A stretch of DNA of 64,000 nucleotides, from assembly GCA_023382435.1 (NCBI GenBank), contig JAHDVS010000011.1:1-64000 (forward strand), in the 5' to 3' direction. The position numbers were made by a program, and so were the translations under genes. This stretch comes from Thermoleophilia bacterium. GTDB taxonomy: Bacteria; Actinomycetota; Thermoleophilia; Gaiellales; Gaiellaceae. Below, piece after piece: positions 43,141 to 53,383 of this stretch. The stretch's first letter is position 1; each line of letters opens with the position of its first letter. The notes under the pieces were generated by a model. It saw nothing but the letters and a program-made list of their open reading frames with translations. It did not search any database and was not told where the DNA came from.

Positions 43141-43594
43141 TGGTCGAGCAGGTCCTGCTCCTTCTCCAGGCGCTCTTCCTCGTCCTCCTCTACGTGTTCG
43201 TCTGGCGGATCGTCCGGACCGCCAGCCGCGACCTGCGCCTGCCGCAGGAGAGCTTCTTCCTGGCGCCGCCGCAGGCCCACGGCGGGGGTGTGCCCGAGCC
43301 GAGCTTGCGGCTCGTCGTCGAGTCGAGCCCGTCGATCCAGCCGGGGACGGCGTTCCCGATCGGAACGGCGCCGCTCACGATCGGGCGATCGACGGAGTGC
43401 TCGGTCGCTCTCGACGCCGACGACTACGCTTCCGCCCGACACGCGCGGGTCGAGCCTCTCCGGGACGGCGTCTGGGTCGCCGACCTCCAGTCCACGAACG
43501 GCACGTACGTCAACGGCGAGCAGGTGAACGGCCGGCTACGGCTCTTTGAGGGGGACGTGGTGCGCATCGGCGAGACCGATCTGAGGGTGACGCG

Positions 43595-43598
<4 letters not shown>
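43140..43598 (+). CDS. fhaB: FhaB-like anchored FHA protein
   Basis: 152 residues from ATG 43140, its A shared with the preceding TGA (TGATG). One N-terminal span (VLLLLQALFLVLLYVFVW) and a cytoplasmic FHA domain with TIGRSTECSVALDADDYASARHARVEP and DLQSTNGTYVNGEQV. The homologous mycobacterial FhaB/FipA binds FtsZ/FtsQ partners on phosphorylation. Its stop overlaps the phosphatase start (GTGA). Confidence 0.95.
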
Positions 43599-44733
<1,135 letters not shown>

Positions 44734-44737
<4 letters not shown>

Positions 44738-46020
44738 GCCTGCGCAATCGCGAGCTCGTGACGCTGCTCGCGGCGGGAGCTCTCACCGGGATCGGGTTCG
44801 CAAGCGTCTACATCGCGCGCCAGTCGGAGATCTCGACCGCGTCGCTGTCGTACGCGGGCCTGTTCCTCGGCCTGTATCTCGCCGCGCACGTCGTGGCGCG
44901 GATCTTCCTGCCGTACGCCGACCCGTACCTGCTGCCGCTGGCGGCGCTCCTGACCGGTCTCGGCCTGACCATGATCTACCGGATCGATCCCGACCTGGCG
45001 TTGCGCCAGGGGCTCTGGGTCGTCGTCGGGCTCTCCCTCTACGCCGCGCTGACCGTGGTGGTGCGAGACTACCGGGCGCTCGACGGCTTCAAGTACACAC
45101 TCGGGGTGGCGGCGATCGTGCTGCTCGTCCTGCCGGCGGTCCCGGGTCTCGGCGCCACCATCAACGGCGCGACGCTCTGGGTGCGGCTCGGTCCGATCGC
45201 GTTCCAACCCGGCGAGCTTGCGAAAGTCCTGCTGGTCGTGTTCCTCGCCGGCTACCTGCGCGACAAGCGGGAGGTCCTGTCCCGGGGGCTCGGCCGCGTC
45301 GGCATCCCGTCGCCTAAGCACGGGGGGCCGTTGCTGGCGATCTGGGGGGGTGCGATGCTCGTGCTGTTCCAGACGAACGATCTCGGCGGCGGGCTGCTCT
45401 ACTTCTCCGTCTTCCTCGCGATGCTGTACGTCGCTACCGGCCGCTGGCCGTACGTCGCCGTCGGGCTCGGCCTGTTCGCTGCCGGCGCCTACGGCCTGTA
45501 CCACGTCGTCCCGCGCGTGGAGGAACGGGTGTCGATCTGGCTCGACCCCTGGAGCGATCCCCAGGGGAGCGGCTACCAGCTCGTGCAGTCGATCTACTCG
45601 CTCGCGGCCGGCGGGCTGTTCGGAACCGGTCTCGGCCAGGGGGTGCTGCTCTCGCCGACCGGCGATCCGTACATCCCCTTCCTCGAGACCGACTTCATCT
45701 ACTCGGCGCTCGCGCAGGAGCTCGGACTGGCCGGCGGCGCTGCGATCGTGCTGCTCTACGTCGTGCTCGCCTACCGGGGGCTGCGGATCGCGATGCTCGC
45801 CGACGACGGCTTCTCGAAGCTTCTCGCCACCGGGCTCACGGTCGCCGTCGGCATCCAGGCGTTCATCATCCTCGGCGGCGTCACCGGCCTGATCCCGCTG
45901 ACCGGGATCACGCTGCCGTTCGTCTCCTACGGTGGCTCCAGCATCGTTGCGAACTTCCTCGTGCTCTGGGCCCTGCTCGCCGTGTCGAATCGCGTCAACG
46001 CGAGGCTGGCCGGTCGATGA
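44734..46020 (+). CDS. rodA: FtsW/RodA/SpoVE-family peptidoglycan glycosyltransferase
   Basis: 428 residues from ATG 44734, with about ten spans. SEDS signatures are present: GATLWVRLGPIAFQPGELAKVLLVVFLAGYL, FQTNDLGGGLLYFSVFLAMLYVATGRW, and SYQLVQSIYSLAAGGLFGTGLGQG followed by YIPFLETDFIYSALAQELG. The C-terminal VTGLIPLTGITLPFVSYGGSSIVAN is the most conserved SEDS stretch. It polymerises lipid II glycan strands and pairs with the PBP encoded next (ATGA overlap). Position in the operon suggests RodA; sequence alone does not exclude FtsW. Confidence 0.95.
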
Positions 46021-47495
46021 ACGCCCAGATCCGCAGGCTGTTCCTGCTGCTGGCGCTCCTGTTCGTCGCGCTCGTCGCCATGTCGACGTACTGGCTCTGG
46101 CGGGCGCCGGACCTGGAGGCGCGCCGCGGCAACCCGAACCTCGTTGTCCGTCAGCTCACGATCGAGCGCGGCCTGATCTACGCCTCCGACGGGACGACGG
46201 TGCTGGCCCGGAACCGCAAGAGCGAAGTGCAGGGCAAGACCTGGTACCTGCGCGTGTACCCGGAGGGGGGCCTCGCCGCGCACACGGTCGGCTACTCGAC
46301 GGTCGTCCGGTCGCGCGCGGGCATCGAGAAATCGCTGAACGACTACCTGACCGGCTCGAACTCCGATCTCGGCACGATCGTCGAAGGGGCGCTCGACCGG
46401 CTGCGGGGTCTGACCCGGCAGGGCAACTCGCTCGTGCTCACGATCGACGCGGCCGCCCAGGCGCGCGCGAGCGAGTTGCTGGAGCCCTACTGCGGCGCGG
46501 TCGCGGCGATCGAGCCCGCCACGGGGCGCGTGCTCGTGCTCGCCTCCTCCCCGGGGTACGACCCGAACCTCGTCGAGAACGACTTCGACCGGATCCTGTC
46601 CTCCCGGGGCCCCTGCCCGGATCCCGCGCCGCTTCTCAACCGCGGCACGGCCGGCCTGTTCATCCCCGGCTCGACGTTCAAGCTCGTCACGGCCGCGGCC
46701 GCGCTCGAGTCCGGCAGGTACGAGCCGGAGAGCGAGTTCGTGGACCGGGGCTTCTGCACCGTCTACGGCAAGAAGGTCTACAACTTCGCCGACCAGAGCG
46801 GCCCGGAGGTGTTCGGCCGGGTCACGTTCGCCGAGGCGCTCGCGCACTCCGTCAATGCCGTCTTCTGCGACGTCGGCAAGGAGCTGGGCGCGCTGACCGT
46901 GCTCGACTACGCGAAGCGGTTCGGCTTCTACGATCTGCCGCCGCTCGAGACGCCCGCGGACGAGCGCAGCGCGAGCGGCCTCTACCGGGGCGGCGAGCTC
47001 TACCTGCCCACCGATCCGAACGCGATCGATCCGGGCCGGTTCGCGTTCGGTCAGGAGCGGCTGCTCGCGACCCCCCTCCAGATGGCGATGGTCGCCTCGG
47101 CGATCGCGAACGGGGGCGTCGTGATGCGCCCGACCGTCCTCGACCGGATCCTGAAGCCGGACGGGAGCGTGCTCACGGCGTCCGGGCCCGAGATCGACCG
47201 CAAAGCGATCGAGCCGCTCACGGCCGCCCAGCTGACCGCGATGATGGCGCTCGCCGTGGAGTCGGGGACGGGCACCGCCGCCGCGATCCCGGGCGTGCAG
47301 GTGGCGGGGAAGACCGGCACGGCCGAGACCGGACGGGAGGGGGAGAACGACGTGTGGTTCGTCGGCTTCGCACCGGCCGACGCTCCGAGGGTCGCAATCG
47401 CGGTCGCCCTCTCCGGCCAGGCGGGGACGGGTGGGGCCGTCGCAGCGCCGATCGCGAGGGCGATCATGGAAACGCTACTGGCAGGAAACACGTAG
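46017..47495 (+). CDS. pbpA: Class B penicillin-binding protein (PbpA-like transpeptidase)
   Basis: 492 residues from ATG 46017. N-terminal span (LFLLLALLFVALVAMSTYWLW), short pedestal with RGLIYASDGTTVLA, and transpeptidase domain with SxxK at GSTFKLV, SxN at AHSVNAVFCD and KTG at VAGKTGTAETG. It crosslinks the peptidoglycan made by the SEDS partner. The compact pedestal (about 130 residues) matches mycobacterial PbpA rather than PBP2/FtsI. Followed 12 bases later by pknB. Confidence 0.96.
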   Translation: MNAQIRRLFLLLALLFVALVAMSTYWLWRAPDLEARRGNPNLVVRQLTIERGLIYASDGTTVLARNRKSEVQGKTWYLRVYPEGGLAAHTVGYSTVVRSRAGIEKSLNDYLTGSNSDLGTIVEGALDRLRGLTRQGNSLVLTIDAAAQARASELLEPYCGAVAAIEPATGRVLVLASSPGYDPNLVENDFDRILSSRGPCPDPAPLLNRGTAGLFIPGSTFKLVTAAAALESGRYEPESEFVDRGFCTVYGKKVYNFADQSGPEVFGRVTFAEALAHSVNAVFCDVGKELGALTVLDYAKRFGFYDLPPLETPADERSASGLYRGGELYLPTDPNAIDPGRFAFGQERLLATPLQMAMVASAIANGGVVMRPTVLDRILKPDGSVLTASGPEIDRKAIEPLTAAQLTAMMALAVESGTGTAAAIPGVQVAGKTGTAETGREGENDVWFVGFAPADAPRVAIAVALSGQAGTGGAVAAPIARAIMETLLAGNT

Positions 47496-47507
47496 CCTAG
47501 AGGGCCG

Positions 47508-49433
47508 ATGGCCACGTCGGACATGCTCATCGACACGGTCTTCGACAGCCGCTACCGGATCCTCAGGAGGCTCGGGGCTGGCGGCATGGCGAACGTCTAC
47601 CTGGCCGAGGACATCGAGCTGGGCCGCCGCGTGGCGATCAAGATCCTCAACGATCGCTACGCGCACGACGAGGCGTTCGTGGAGCGCTTCCGCCGCGAGG
47701 CGACGGCCGCGGCGAGCCTCTCCCATCCCAACATCGTGTCGATCTACGACCGGGGTGAGGCGGAGGGCACGTACTACATCGCGATGGAGCTGATCGAGGG
47801 ACGGAACCTGAAGGAGCTGATCCGCGCGCGCGGCCGTCTGCGCCCCGCGCAGGCGGTCGCGCATACGCGGCAGATCCTGGCCGCGCTTCGGTTCGCGCAC
47901 AGGAACGGGATCGTCCACCGTGACATCAAGCCGCACAACATCCTGGTCGGGCAGGAGGAGCGCCTGAAGGTCGCCGACTTCGGGATCGCGCGCGCGGGCG
48001 CATCGCAGATGACGGAGGCCGGCTCGATCATGGGGACGGCCCAGTACCTCTCGCCCGAGCAGGCGCGGGGTGGCCACGTGACCGCGACCGCGGACATCTA
48101 CTCGGTCGGGGTGGTGCTGTACGAGATGCTGACGGGCGACGTCCCGTTCACCGGCGACACGCCCGTCGAGATCGCGATGAAGCACCTGAACGAGCAACCG
48201 AAGGCGCCGTCGGCGGTCGCGCCCGGGATTCCCGCGGACCTCGACCGCATCGTGCTGAGAGCGCTCGCGAAGGATCCCGCGCAGCGGTACGCGACCGCGG
48301 AGGAGATGGACTCGGACCTCGCGCGCGTCGAGGCGGGGCTGCCGGTGGCCCGCGAGACGACGGAGTCCGTAACCCAGATCCTCGCCCGTGGCCCGGCGGG
48401 GGCACCCACCGAGCAGCTGCGCCCGGTGGAGACGACCCCGCAGCCGCCGAGACGGCCGCCGCCCCCCTACGATCCCTACGGCAGCGGCCGGCCGCCGCGC
48501 CGCAAGCGCTCGATCCTGCCCTGGCTGATCGTCGCGCTCCTGCTCGCCGCCGCGAGCGTTGCCGGCTGGTACGTCTACCGCGAGGTCGCCGACCGGCTCC
48601 AGGAGTCGAAGCCCGTCGCCGTCCCCAACCTGGTCGGCATCAAGCGTGAGCTTGCGGAGCAGCTGATCGAGGACCACGGGCTGCGGGCGAAGGTCGAGCG
48701 GCGCGCCGACGAGAAGGTCAAGGCCGGGGTCGTCGCGGAGCAGAGCCCCGGCGCCGGTACGAGGATCTCGAAAGGCGAGATCGTGACGATCGTGGTCTCG
48801 ACCGGGGTGCCGCTAGTCGAGGTACCTAAGGTCGCGGGCGCCACGCTCGAGCAGGCAACCGCGATTCTCGCCGATGCGGAGCTCAAGTGGGACGTGAAGT
48901 ACGCGTTCTCGGACCGCTTCGAGGACGGCACGGTGATCTCCCAGGATCCGAAGCCCGGTGAGCAGGCGCCGAAGGGATCGGTCGTGACCCTGCGGGTCTC
49001 GAAGGGAGTGCAGTCGCTGGCGGTGCCGTACGTGATCGGCATGTACCAGGACGAGGCGACGGCGACGCTCGACGATGCAGGGTTCGTCGTCGATCCGGTG
49101 ATCGTGGCGTCGACCGATCCGGCCGGCCGCGTCGTCGGCCAGAGCCCGTCGGGCGGCGAGGCGCCGAAGGGCTCGACGGTCACGATCTCGATCTCGGAGG
49201 GGCCGCCGCCCGAGCCGGAGCCGGAGCTCGGCTTCGTCCCGAGCGTGCTCGGCCTGGACGAGGGAACCGCGAGCCAGATGCTCACGGACGCCGGCTTCGT
49301 GCCCGACGTGGTCGACCAGCCGACGCCCGACCAGGATCAGGACAACCTCGTCCTCGAGCAGCGGCCGGCGGGCGATACGGAGCTCGAGCTCGGTTCGACG
49401 GTCACGATCGTCGTCGCCCGTGCCCCCTTCTAG
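47508..49433 (+). CDS. pknB: Ser/Thr protein kinase with four PASTA domains
   Basis: 641 residues. Kinase domain 15-275 with GAGGMANV (23-30), Lys45, HRDIKPHNIL, DFGIARAG and the activation loop ending SPEQARGG. Juxtamembrane linker rich in Pro, then a span SILPWLIVALLLAAASVAGWY (around 340). Four extracellular PASTA units follow: VAVPNLVGIKRELAEQLI, VEVPKVAGATLEQATAIL, LAVPYVIGMYQDEATATL and FVPSVLGLDEGTASQML. They bind muropeptides or lipid II and tell the cell about wall synthesis. Likely phosphorylates FhaA and the membrane proteins of this operon. Confidence 0.97.
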   Translation: MATSDMLIDTVFDSRYRILRRLGAGGMANVYLAEDIELGRRVAIKILNDRYAHDEAFVERFRREATAAASLSHPNIVSIYDRGEAEGTYYIAMELIEGRNLKELIRARGRLRPAQAVAHTRQILAALRFAHRNGIVHRDIKPHNILVGQEERLKVADFGIARAGASQMTEAGSIMGTAQYLSPEQARGGHVTATADIYSVGVVLYEMLTGDVPFTGDTPVEIAMKHLNEQPKAPSAVAPGIPADLDRIVLRALAKDPAQRYATAEEMDSDLARVEAGLPVARETTESVTQILARGPAGAPTEQLRPVETTPQPPRRPPPPYDPYGSGRPPRRKRSILPWLIVALLLAAASVAGWYVYREVADRLQESKPVAVPNLVGIKRELAEQLIEDHGLRAKVERRADEKVKAGVVAEQSPGAGTRISKGEIVTIVVSTGVPLVEVPKVAGATLEQATAILADAELKWDVKYAFSDRFEDGTVISQDPKPGEQAPKGSVVTLRVSKGVQSLAVPYVIGMYQDEATATLDDAGFVVDPVIVASTDPAGRVVGQSPSGGEAPKGSTVTISISEGPPPEPEPELGFVPSVLGLDEGTASQMLTDAGFVPDVVDQPTPDQDQDNLVLEQRPAGDTELELGSTVTIVVARAPF

Positions 49434-50457
49434 CGTGCGCGGGCTGCGCGTCGCCGTGCTCTCGGGCGGCCGCTCGAGCGAGCACGATATCTCCGTCGCC
49501 TCCGCCAGGGCGGTCGTGGCCGGCCTGCGCGAGGCGGGGTTCGAGCCGGTGCCGATCGAGATCTCACGCGACGGCCGCTGGCAGCTCGCTGCGGGGAGCC
49601 CGGCGGCGCCACCCCCGGAGGGGACCGGAGCGGTTCCGGTGCCCGCCCCGGCGGCGCGGCCCGCGCTGCTCTCGGCGGTCGACGTCGTCTTCCCCGTCCT
49701 GCACGGGCCGTTCGGTGAGGACGGCACCGTCCAGGGGCTGCTCGAGCTCGCCGACGTGCCGTACGTGGGCCCGGGCGTGGCCGCCTCCGCCGTGGCGATG
49801 GACAAGGACCTGTTCAAGGCCGTGATGCGTGCGAACGACATCCCCGTCGCCCCCAGCGTCACGCTTCGCACGGGCACCCCCGCGCTCACGGGGAGCCCGT
49901 ACGGGTACCCGGTCGTCGTGAAGCCGGCGCGGCTCGGGTCGAGCGTGGGGATCTCGATCGTCCGCGCGGAGTCGGAGCTTCGGCCCGCGCTCGAGCTCGC
50001 GTTCCGCCACGACGACAAGGTGCTGGTCGAGGAGTACGTGCACGGTCTGGAGATCGAGTGTGGCGTGCTCGGGAACGAGGCACCGGTGGCCTCGGCGGTC
50101 GGGGAGATCGTGCCGAGGCTGGCGGACTGGTACGACTTCGCCTCCAAGTACGAGGAGGGCGGGATGGAGCTGGTCGTCCCGGCGCGCATCCCCGACGGGC
50201 GGGTGGAGCGGGCGCGCGAGCTGGCCGTGCGCGCGTTCCGCGCCTGTGACGGGGAGGGCATGGCCCGGGTGGACATGTTCTTGCGCGAGGACGGCGAGGT
50301 GCTCGTCAACGAGCTGAACACGATCCCCGGCTTCACGGCGACGTCGGTGTACGCGCGCCTGTTCGAGGCCTCCGGCGTTCCCTACGTGGAGCTGCTGGGC
50401 CGGCTCGTTGCGCTCGCCGTCGAGCGTCACGAGCGGCGCCGGTCGCTGCGGTACTAG
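49420..50457 (+). CDS. ddl: D-alanine--D-alanine ligase
   Basis: 345 residues from GTG 49420 (overlapping pknB by 14 bases); a second GTG at 49435, just after the pknB stop, gives a more typical N-terminus ([20 protein letters not shown]). ATP-grasp enzyme with [82 protein letters not shown]. It makes the D-Ala-D-Ala end of the peptidoglycan stem. Last gene of the wall operon; its TAG falls in a palindrome shared with the convergent gene. Confidence 0.95.
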   Translation: MPPSSVRGLRVAVLSGGRSSEHDISVASARAVVAGLREAGFEPVPIEISRDGRWQLAAGSPAAPPPEGTGAVPVPAPAARPALLSAVDVVFPVLHGPFGEDGTVQGLLELADVPYVGPGVAASAVAMDKDLFKAVMRANDIPVAPSVTLRTGTPALTGSPYGYPVVVKPARLGSSVGISIVRAESELRPALELAFRHDDKVLVEEYVHGLEIECGVLGNEAPVASAVGEIVPRLADWYDFASKYEEGGMELVVPARIPDGRVERARELAVRAFRACDGEGMARVDMFLREDGEVLVNELNTIPGFTATSVYARLFEASGVPYVELLGRLVALAVERHERRRSLRY

Positions 50458-50473
50458 GGGGTCAGGGCCCCTA
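50455..50473. terminator. Bidirectional palindrome holding both convergent stop codons
   Basis: TAGGGG (50455-50460) and CCCCTA (50468-50473) flank GTCAGGG. The first TAG ends ddl; the complement of the last CTA is the TAG of the leftward aminotransferase. The core GGTCAGGGCCC is like the dispersed palindrome at 193, 14313 and 52617. No T-runs. Confidence 0.65.
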
Positions 50474-51790
50474 CCCGATCGCCCCGAGGCTCTCCTCCCA
50501 GGCGTCGAGCGCCTCCTGGAGCTCGCCGTCGGATATCGAGAGCGGGACGAGCACGCGGATGCAGTTCCCGTAGACGCCCGCCCTGAGCAGGAGCAGGCCA
50601 CGAGCGGCGGCCGCCTCCGTGACGGCGGTAGCGAGCTCGGGTGCCGGCTCCTTGGTCTCCCGGTCACGGACGAGCTCGAGCGCCAGCATCGGGCCGAGAC
50701 CGCGGACGTCGCCGATCGCCTCGTGGCGCCCGCGCCAGGTCTCCATGCGCGCGCGGATCTCGCCGCCGACGGCCTGCCCACGTCCGAGCAGCCCGTCCTC
50801 CTCGAACGTGTCGAGGACGCCGAGTGCGGCGGCGCAGGCGACCGGGTTGCCGACGAACGTCCCGCCGATGCCCCCGTCGACGGGGGCGTTCATCAGGGCG
50901 GCCCGCCCCGCGACCCCGGAGAGCGGCAGGCCGCCCGCGATCGACTTGGCCATCGTGATCAGGTCCGGCTCGACGCCGAACTGCTCGATCGCGAACATCG
51001 TCCCGGTGCGGCCGAAGCCGGTCTGTACCTCGTCGGCGACCATCACGATCCCGTGCTGGTCGCAGATGCGGCGGATCCCGCTGACGAACTCCTGCGGCGG
51101 CACGATGAAGCCTCCCTCGCCCTGCACCGGCTCGATCACGATCGCCGCCACCTGCCCCGCGTGGATCCGGGTCGTGAAGGCCCGTTCGAGCGCCGCCAGC
51201 GCTTCGCCCGCGTCCGGCCCGCGGTAGGGGTCGGCGAACGGCACCCGGTAGACCTCCGGCGCGTAGGGGCCGAAGCCGGCCTTGTACGGCTGCGTCTTCG
51301 AGGTCAGGGTCATCGCCATCAGCGTGCGCCCGTGGAAGGCCCCGTCGAAGCACACGATCGCCGGGCGCCCGGTCGCGGCCCGGGCGATCTTGACGGCGTT
51401 CTCGACCGCCTCGGCGCCCGAGTTGAAGAACGCGGCACGCACCTGTCCGGAGATCGGGACGAGCTCGACGATCCGCTCGGCGAGCGCGATGTAGCTCTCG
51501 TACGGCACGATCGTGAAGTCGGTGTGGGTGAAGCGCTCGAGCTGCTCGCGCGCGGCGGCGACGACGCGCGGCGCGGCGTGGCCGACGTTCAGGCAGCCGA
51601 CACCGCCCGTGAAGTCGATGAACACGTTCCCGTCGACGTCGGTGAGCGTCGCCCCGCGGCCCTCGGCGGCGACGATCGGCAGGAGGACGGAGAGCGGGGC
51701 CGCGACGGCCCGTTCCTTGCGCTCGAGAATCGCCTGCGATTGCGGCCCGGGGATCGCGGTGCGGAGCGAGATGACACGCTGCCTTACCAC
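50471..51790 (-). CDS. Class III aminotransferase (GABA transaminase-like)
   Basis: 439 residues from GTG 51790. PLP fold type [82 protein letters not shown], and PLP Lys in [21 protein letters not shown]. The closest resemblance is to GabT-type 4-aminobutyrate--2-oxoglutarate aminotransferases, but substrate cannot be fixed by eye (ornithine or other omega-amino acids possible). A -10-like TATAAG (51805-51800) is about ten bases from the start, suggesting leaderless transcription. Divergent from dcd. Confidence 0.92.
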   Translation of the reverse strand: MVRQRVISLRTAIPGPQSQAILERKERAVAAPLSVLLPIVAAEGRGATLTDVDGNVFIDFTGGVGCLNVGHAAPRVVAAAREQLERFTHTDFTIVPYESYIALAERIVELVPISGQVRAAFFNSGAEAVENAVKIARAATGRPAIVCFDGAFHGRTLMAMTLTSKTQPYKAGFGPYAPEVYRVPFADPYRGPDAGEALAALERAFTTRIHAGQVAAIVIEPVQGEGGFIVPPQEFVSGIRRICDQHGIVMVADEVQTGFGRTGTMFAIEQFGVEPDLITMAKSIAGGLPLSGVAGRAALMNAPVDGGIGGTFVGNPVACAAALGVLDTFEEDGLLGRGQAVGGEIRARMETWRGRHEAIGDVRGLGPMLALELVRDRETKEPAPELATAVTEAAAARGLLLLRAGVYGNCIRVLVPLSISDGELQEALDAWEESLGAIG

Positions 51791-51817
51791 TCGCCTGAAC
51801 TTATACAGTCTCGGGCG
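51791..51817. promoter_or_regulatory. Overlapping divergent promoters of the aminotransferase and dcd genes
   Basis: In 27 bases, TATACA (51802-51807, plus) lies eleven bases before the dcd ATG and TATAAG (51805-51800, minus) ten bases before the aminotransferase GTG. The two -10 elements overlap almost fully, so polymerase binding to one should exclude the other, and both mRNAs would be leaderless or nearly so. No clear -35 boxes. Confidence 0.5.
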
Positions 51818-52387
51818 ATGGTCCTGGCCGACCGCACGATCCGCCGCCTGATCGCCGAGGGGCGGATCGGGATCGACCCGTGCGAGGACGCCCTGATCCA
51901 GCCGTCGAGCGTGGACGTGCGCGTCGACCGCTACTTCCGCGTGTTTCGCAACTCGCGCTACCCCTTCATCGACGTCAAGCAGCCGATGGAGGATCTGACG
52001 GAGCTGGTCGAGATCGCCGACTCGGAGCCGTTCATCCTCCACCCGGGAGAGTTCGTGCTCGGCTCCACGCTCGAGCGGGTCACGCTACCCGACGATCTCG
52101 TCGCCCGGCTCGAGGGCAAGAGCTCCCTGGGTCGCCTGGGACTCCTGATCCACTCGACCGCCGGCTTCATCGATCCCGGCTGGGACGGTCACGTCACGCT
52201 CGAGCTGTCGAACGTCGCGAACCTCCCGATCACGATCTACCACGGCATGAAGATAGGCCAGCTCTCGTTCGTGCAGATGACCGAGCCGGCCGAGTTCCCG
52301 TACGGCTCGAGCGGCCTCGGCTCGAAATACCGGGGTCAGACGGGCCCGACCCCGAGTCGGTACTGGCAGAACTTCGGCGGCTCCTGA
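51818..52387 (+). CDS. dcd: dCTP deaminase
   Basis: 189 residues from ATG 51818. Trimeric dUTPase-fold enzyme: [72 protein letters not shown] with the catalytic Glu in TLELSN, and [38 protein letters not shown]. It deaminates dCTP to dUTP, and in the bifunctional actinobacterial type may go to dUMP. Followed by a GC-rich terminator. Confidence 0.96.
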   Translation: MVLADRTIRRLIAEGRIGIDPCEDALIQPSSVDVRVDRYFRVFRNSRYPFIDVKQPMEDLTELVEIADSEPFILHPGEFVLGSTLERVTLPDDLVARLEGKSSLGRLGLLIHSTAGFIDPGWDGHVTLELSNVANLPITIYHGMKIGQLSFVQMTEPAEFPYGSSGLGSKYRGQTGPTPSRYWQNFGGS

Positions 52388-52393
52388 AACGGG

Positions 52394-52419
52394 GAGGGGG
52401 CCGGTGACCCGGCCCCCTC
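52394..52419. terminator. Hairpin after dcd
   Basis: GAGGGGGCCGG (52394-52404) pairs with CCGGCCCCCTC (52409-52419), an 11-bp perfect stem with loop TGAC, seven bases after the dcd stop. No T-run. Confidence 0.7.
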
Positions 52420-52590
52420 GCTCGGAAACTCGCCTGGATTTCGTAGGAGCGTCGGAGCCCCCCACGCTGGCTAGGCGGTTCCCCGTAGGTCTCGGGGACA
52501 CGCCCCTACGAGCGAGCACCTCCACTGCCCGTACTGTCGCATTCGCTCAAGTCCGGATCACCTCCTTTCCGTGGTGGGGCCATCATAGAC
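52420..52590 (-). other. Non-coding gap with a minus-strand promoter-like site and extended Shine-Dalgarno
   Basis: No ordinary gene is visible between dcd and the Rieske gene. On the minus strand TATGAT (52587-52582) is followed by GGAAAGGAGGTGATCC (52571-52556), a Shine-Dalgarno complementary to about 13-14 bases of the 16S rRNA tail. Candidate micro-ORFs follow: TTG AGC GAA... (52550, 14 codons) and ATGCGACAGTACGGG (52543, 23 codons, MRQYGQWRCSLVGACPRD...). A partial palindrome CCCCGTAGG...CCTACG also lies at about 52481-52510. Function unknown; neither peptide resembles anything I know. Confidence 0.35.
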
Positions 52591-52616
52591 GCCGGGCCGG
52601 ATCAGCGAAACCCGGC

Positions 52617-52645
52617 GGGGGCGGGTCAGGACCAGCCCCTACGGC
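52617..52645. repeat. Dispersed GC-rich palindrome, copy E
   Basis: GGGGGCGGGTCAGGACCAGC followed by CCCTACGG. It differs from the others by one base in the right arm (CCAGCC for CCCGCC). The CTA at 52639-52641 is the TAG stop of the leftward Rieske gene, so again a stop codon lies inside the repeat. It probably terminates the suf operon. Confidence 0.75.
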
Positions 52646-52953
52646 AGCTCGAGCCTGATGATCCCGTCCACCACCCAGACGCGGTAGGTTTCGACCGGCT
52701 GGTAGGCGGGCAGGGTGCGCGGGCGGCCGGTGCAGACCTCGAACTCGGAGCCGTGGCGGGGGCAGGTGACGATGCCCTCGTCCGGGTCGAACTCGCCCTC
52801 CGCGAGCGGGCCGTCGTCGTGGGAGCAGCGATCCTCGATCGCGCAGAGGCGGCCGCCGAGGTTGAACACGCCGATCTCGAGGTCGCCTTCGCGGACGATC
52901 CTGACCCCGCCGGGGGGCAGCTCCTCGATCGGGCACACGTCGAGCTCCCGCAT
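52639..52953 (-). CDS. Rieske [2Fe-2S] ferredoxin
   Basis: 104 residues. Cluster motifs CSHDDGPL (C-x-H) and CPRHGSEFEVCTG (C-x-x-H) lie about 18 residues apart in a short ferredoxin-type Rieske fold (VFNLGGRLCAIEDRCSHDDGPLAEGEF). It carries electrons, often to dioxygenases, but as last gene of suf operons (4 bases after sufU) it more likely assists cluster assembly or supplies electrons to it. No membrane anchor. Confidence 0.93.
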   Translation of the reverse strand: MRELDVCPIEELPPGGVRIVREGDLEIGVFNLGGRLCAIEDRCSHDDGPLAEGEFDPDEGIVTCPRHGSEFEVCTGRPRTLPAYQPVETYRVWVVDGIIRLELP

Positions 52954-52957
52954 CGGG

Positions 52958-53383
52958 CTAGCTGATCTCCAGCTCCTCGAGCCCGGCCCACTCGGGCGGC
53001 AGCGGCGTGCCCTTCGCCCGGTGCAGCGCCACCTTCAGCACGCCGAAGCCGAGCAGCGCGCACTTGAGCCGTGCCGGAGTGAGCGGGATGCCGAGCTCTT
53101 CGAGCAGGTCCTCCTTCGGCATCGCCGCCACCTCCGCGGCAGCGTGGCCGGAGACGAGCTCGGTCAGCATCGACGCGGCTGCCTGGCTGATCGCGCAGCC
53201 GCGGCCGTCGAAGCGGATCGCCTCGATCGTGTCGCCCCCGTCGAAGTTGACCGTGATCGCGATCTCGTCGCCGCACAGCGGGTTCTGCCCCTCCGCGCTC
53301 GCGTCGGCCGGGTCGAGCCGCCCGTGGTTGCGGGGGCTCTTGTAGTGATCCAGGATCAGCTCCCGGTAGAGGTCGTCCATCAC
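52958..53383 (-). CDS. sufU: SufU Fe-S assembly / sulfur-transfer protein
   Basis: 141 residues from GTG 53383 or the next codon ATG 53380. Cys ligands in QNPLCGDEI, GRGCAISQAAASM and LKCALLGFGVLK match SufU, the zinc protein that accepts sulfur from SufS. LYRELILDHYKSPRNHG is the family N-terminus. The GTG overlaps the TGA of sufS. There is no SufE gene, as expected for the SufS-SufU type. Confidence 0.96.
   Translation of the reverse strand: MMDDLYRELILDHYKSPRNHGRLDPADASAEGQNPLCGDEIAITVNFDGGDTIEAIRFDGRGCAISQAAASMLTELVSGHAAAEVAAMPKEDLLEELGIPLTPARLKCALLGFGVLKVALHRAKGTPLPPEWAGLEELEIS

Noticed and set aside
52550-52575. A 16S rRNA 3' end on the plus strand (GGATCACCTCCTTTCC)
   Set aside because: Only the last ~14 bases match; no upstream rRNA helices or sequence are present.
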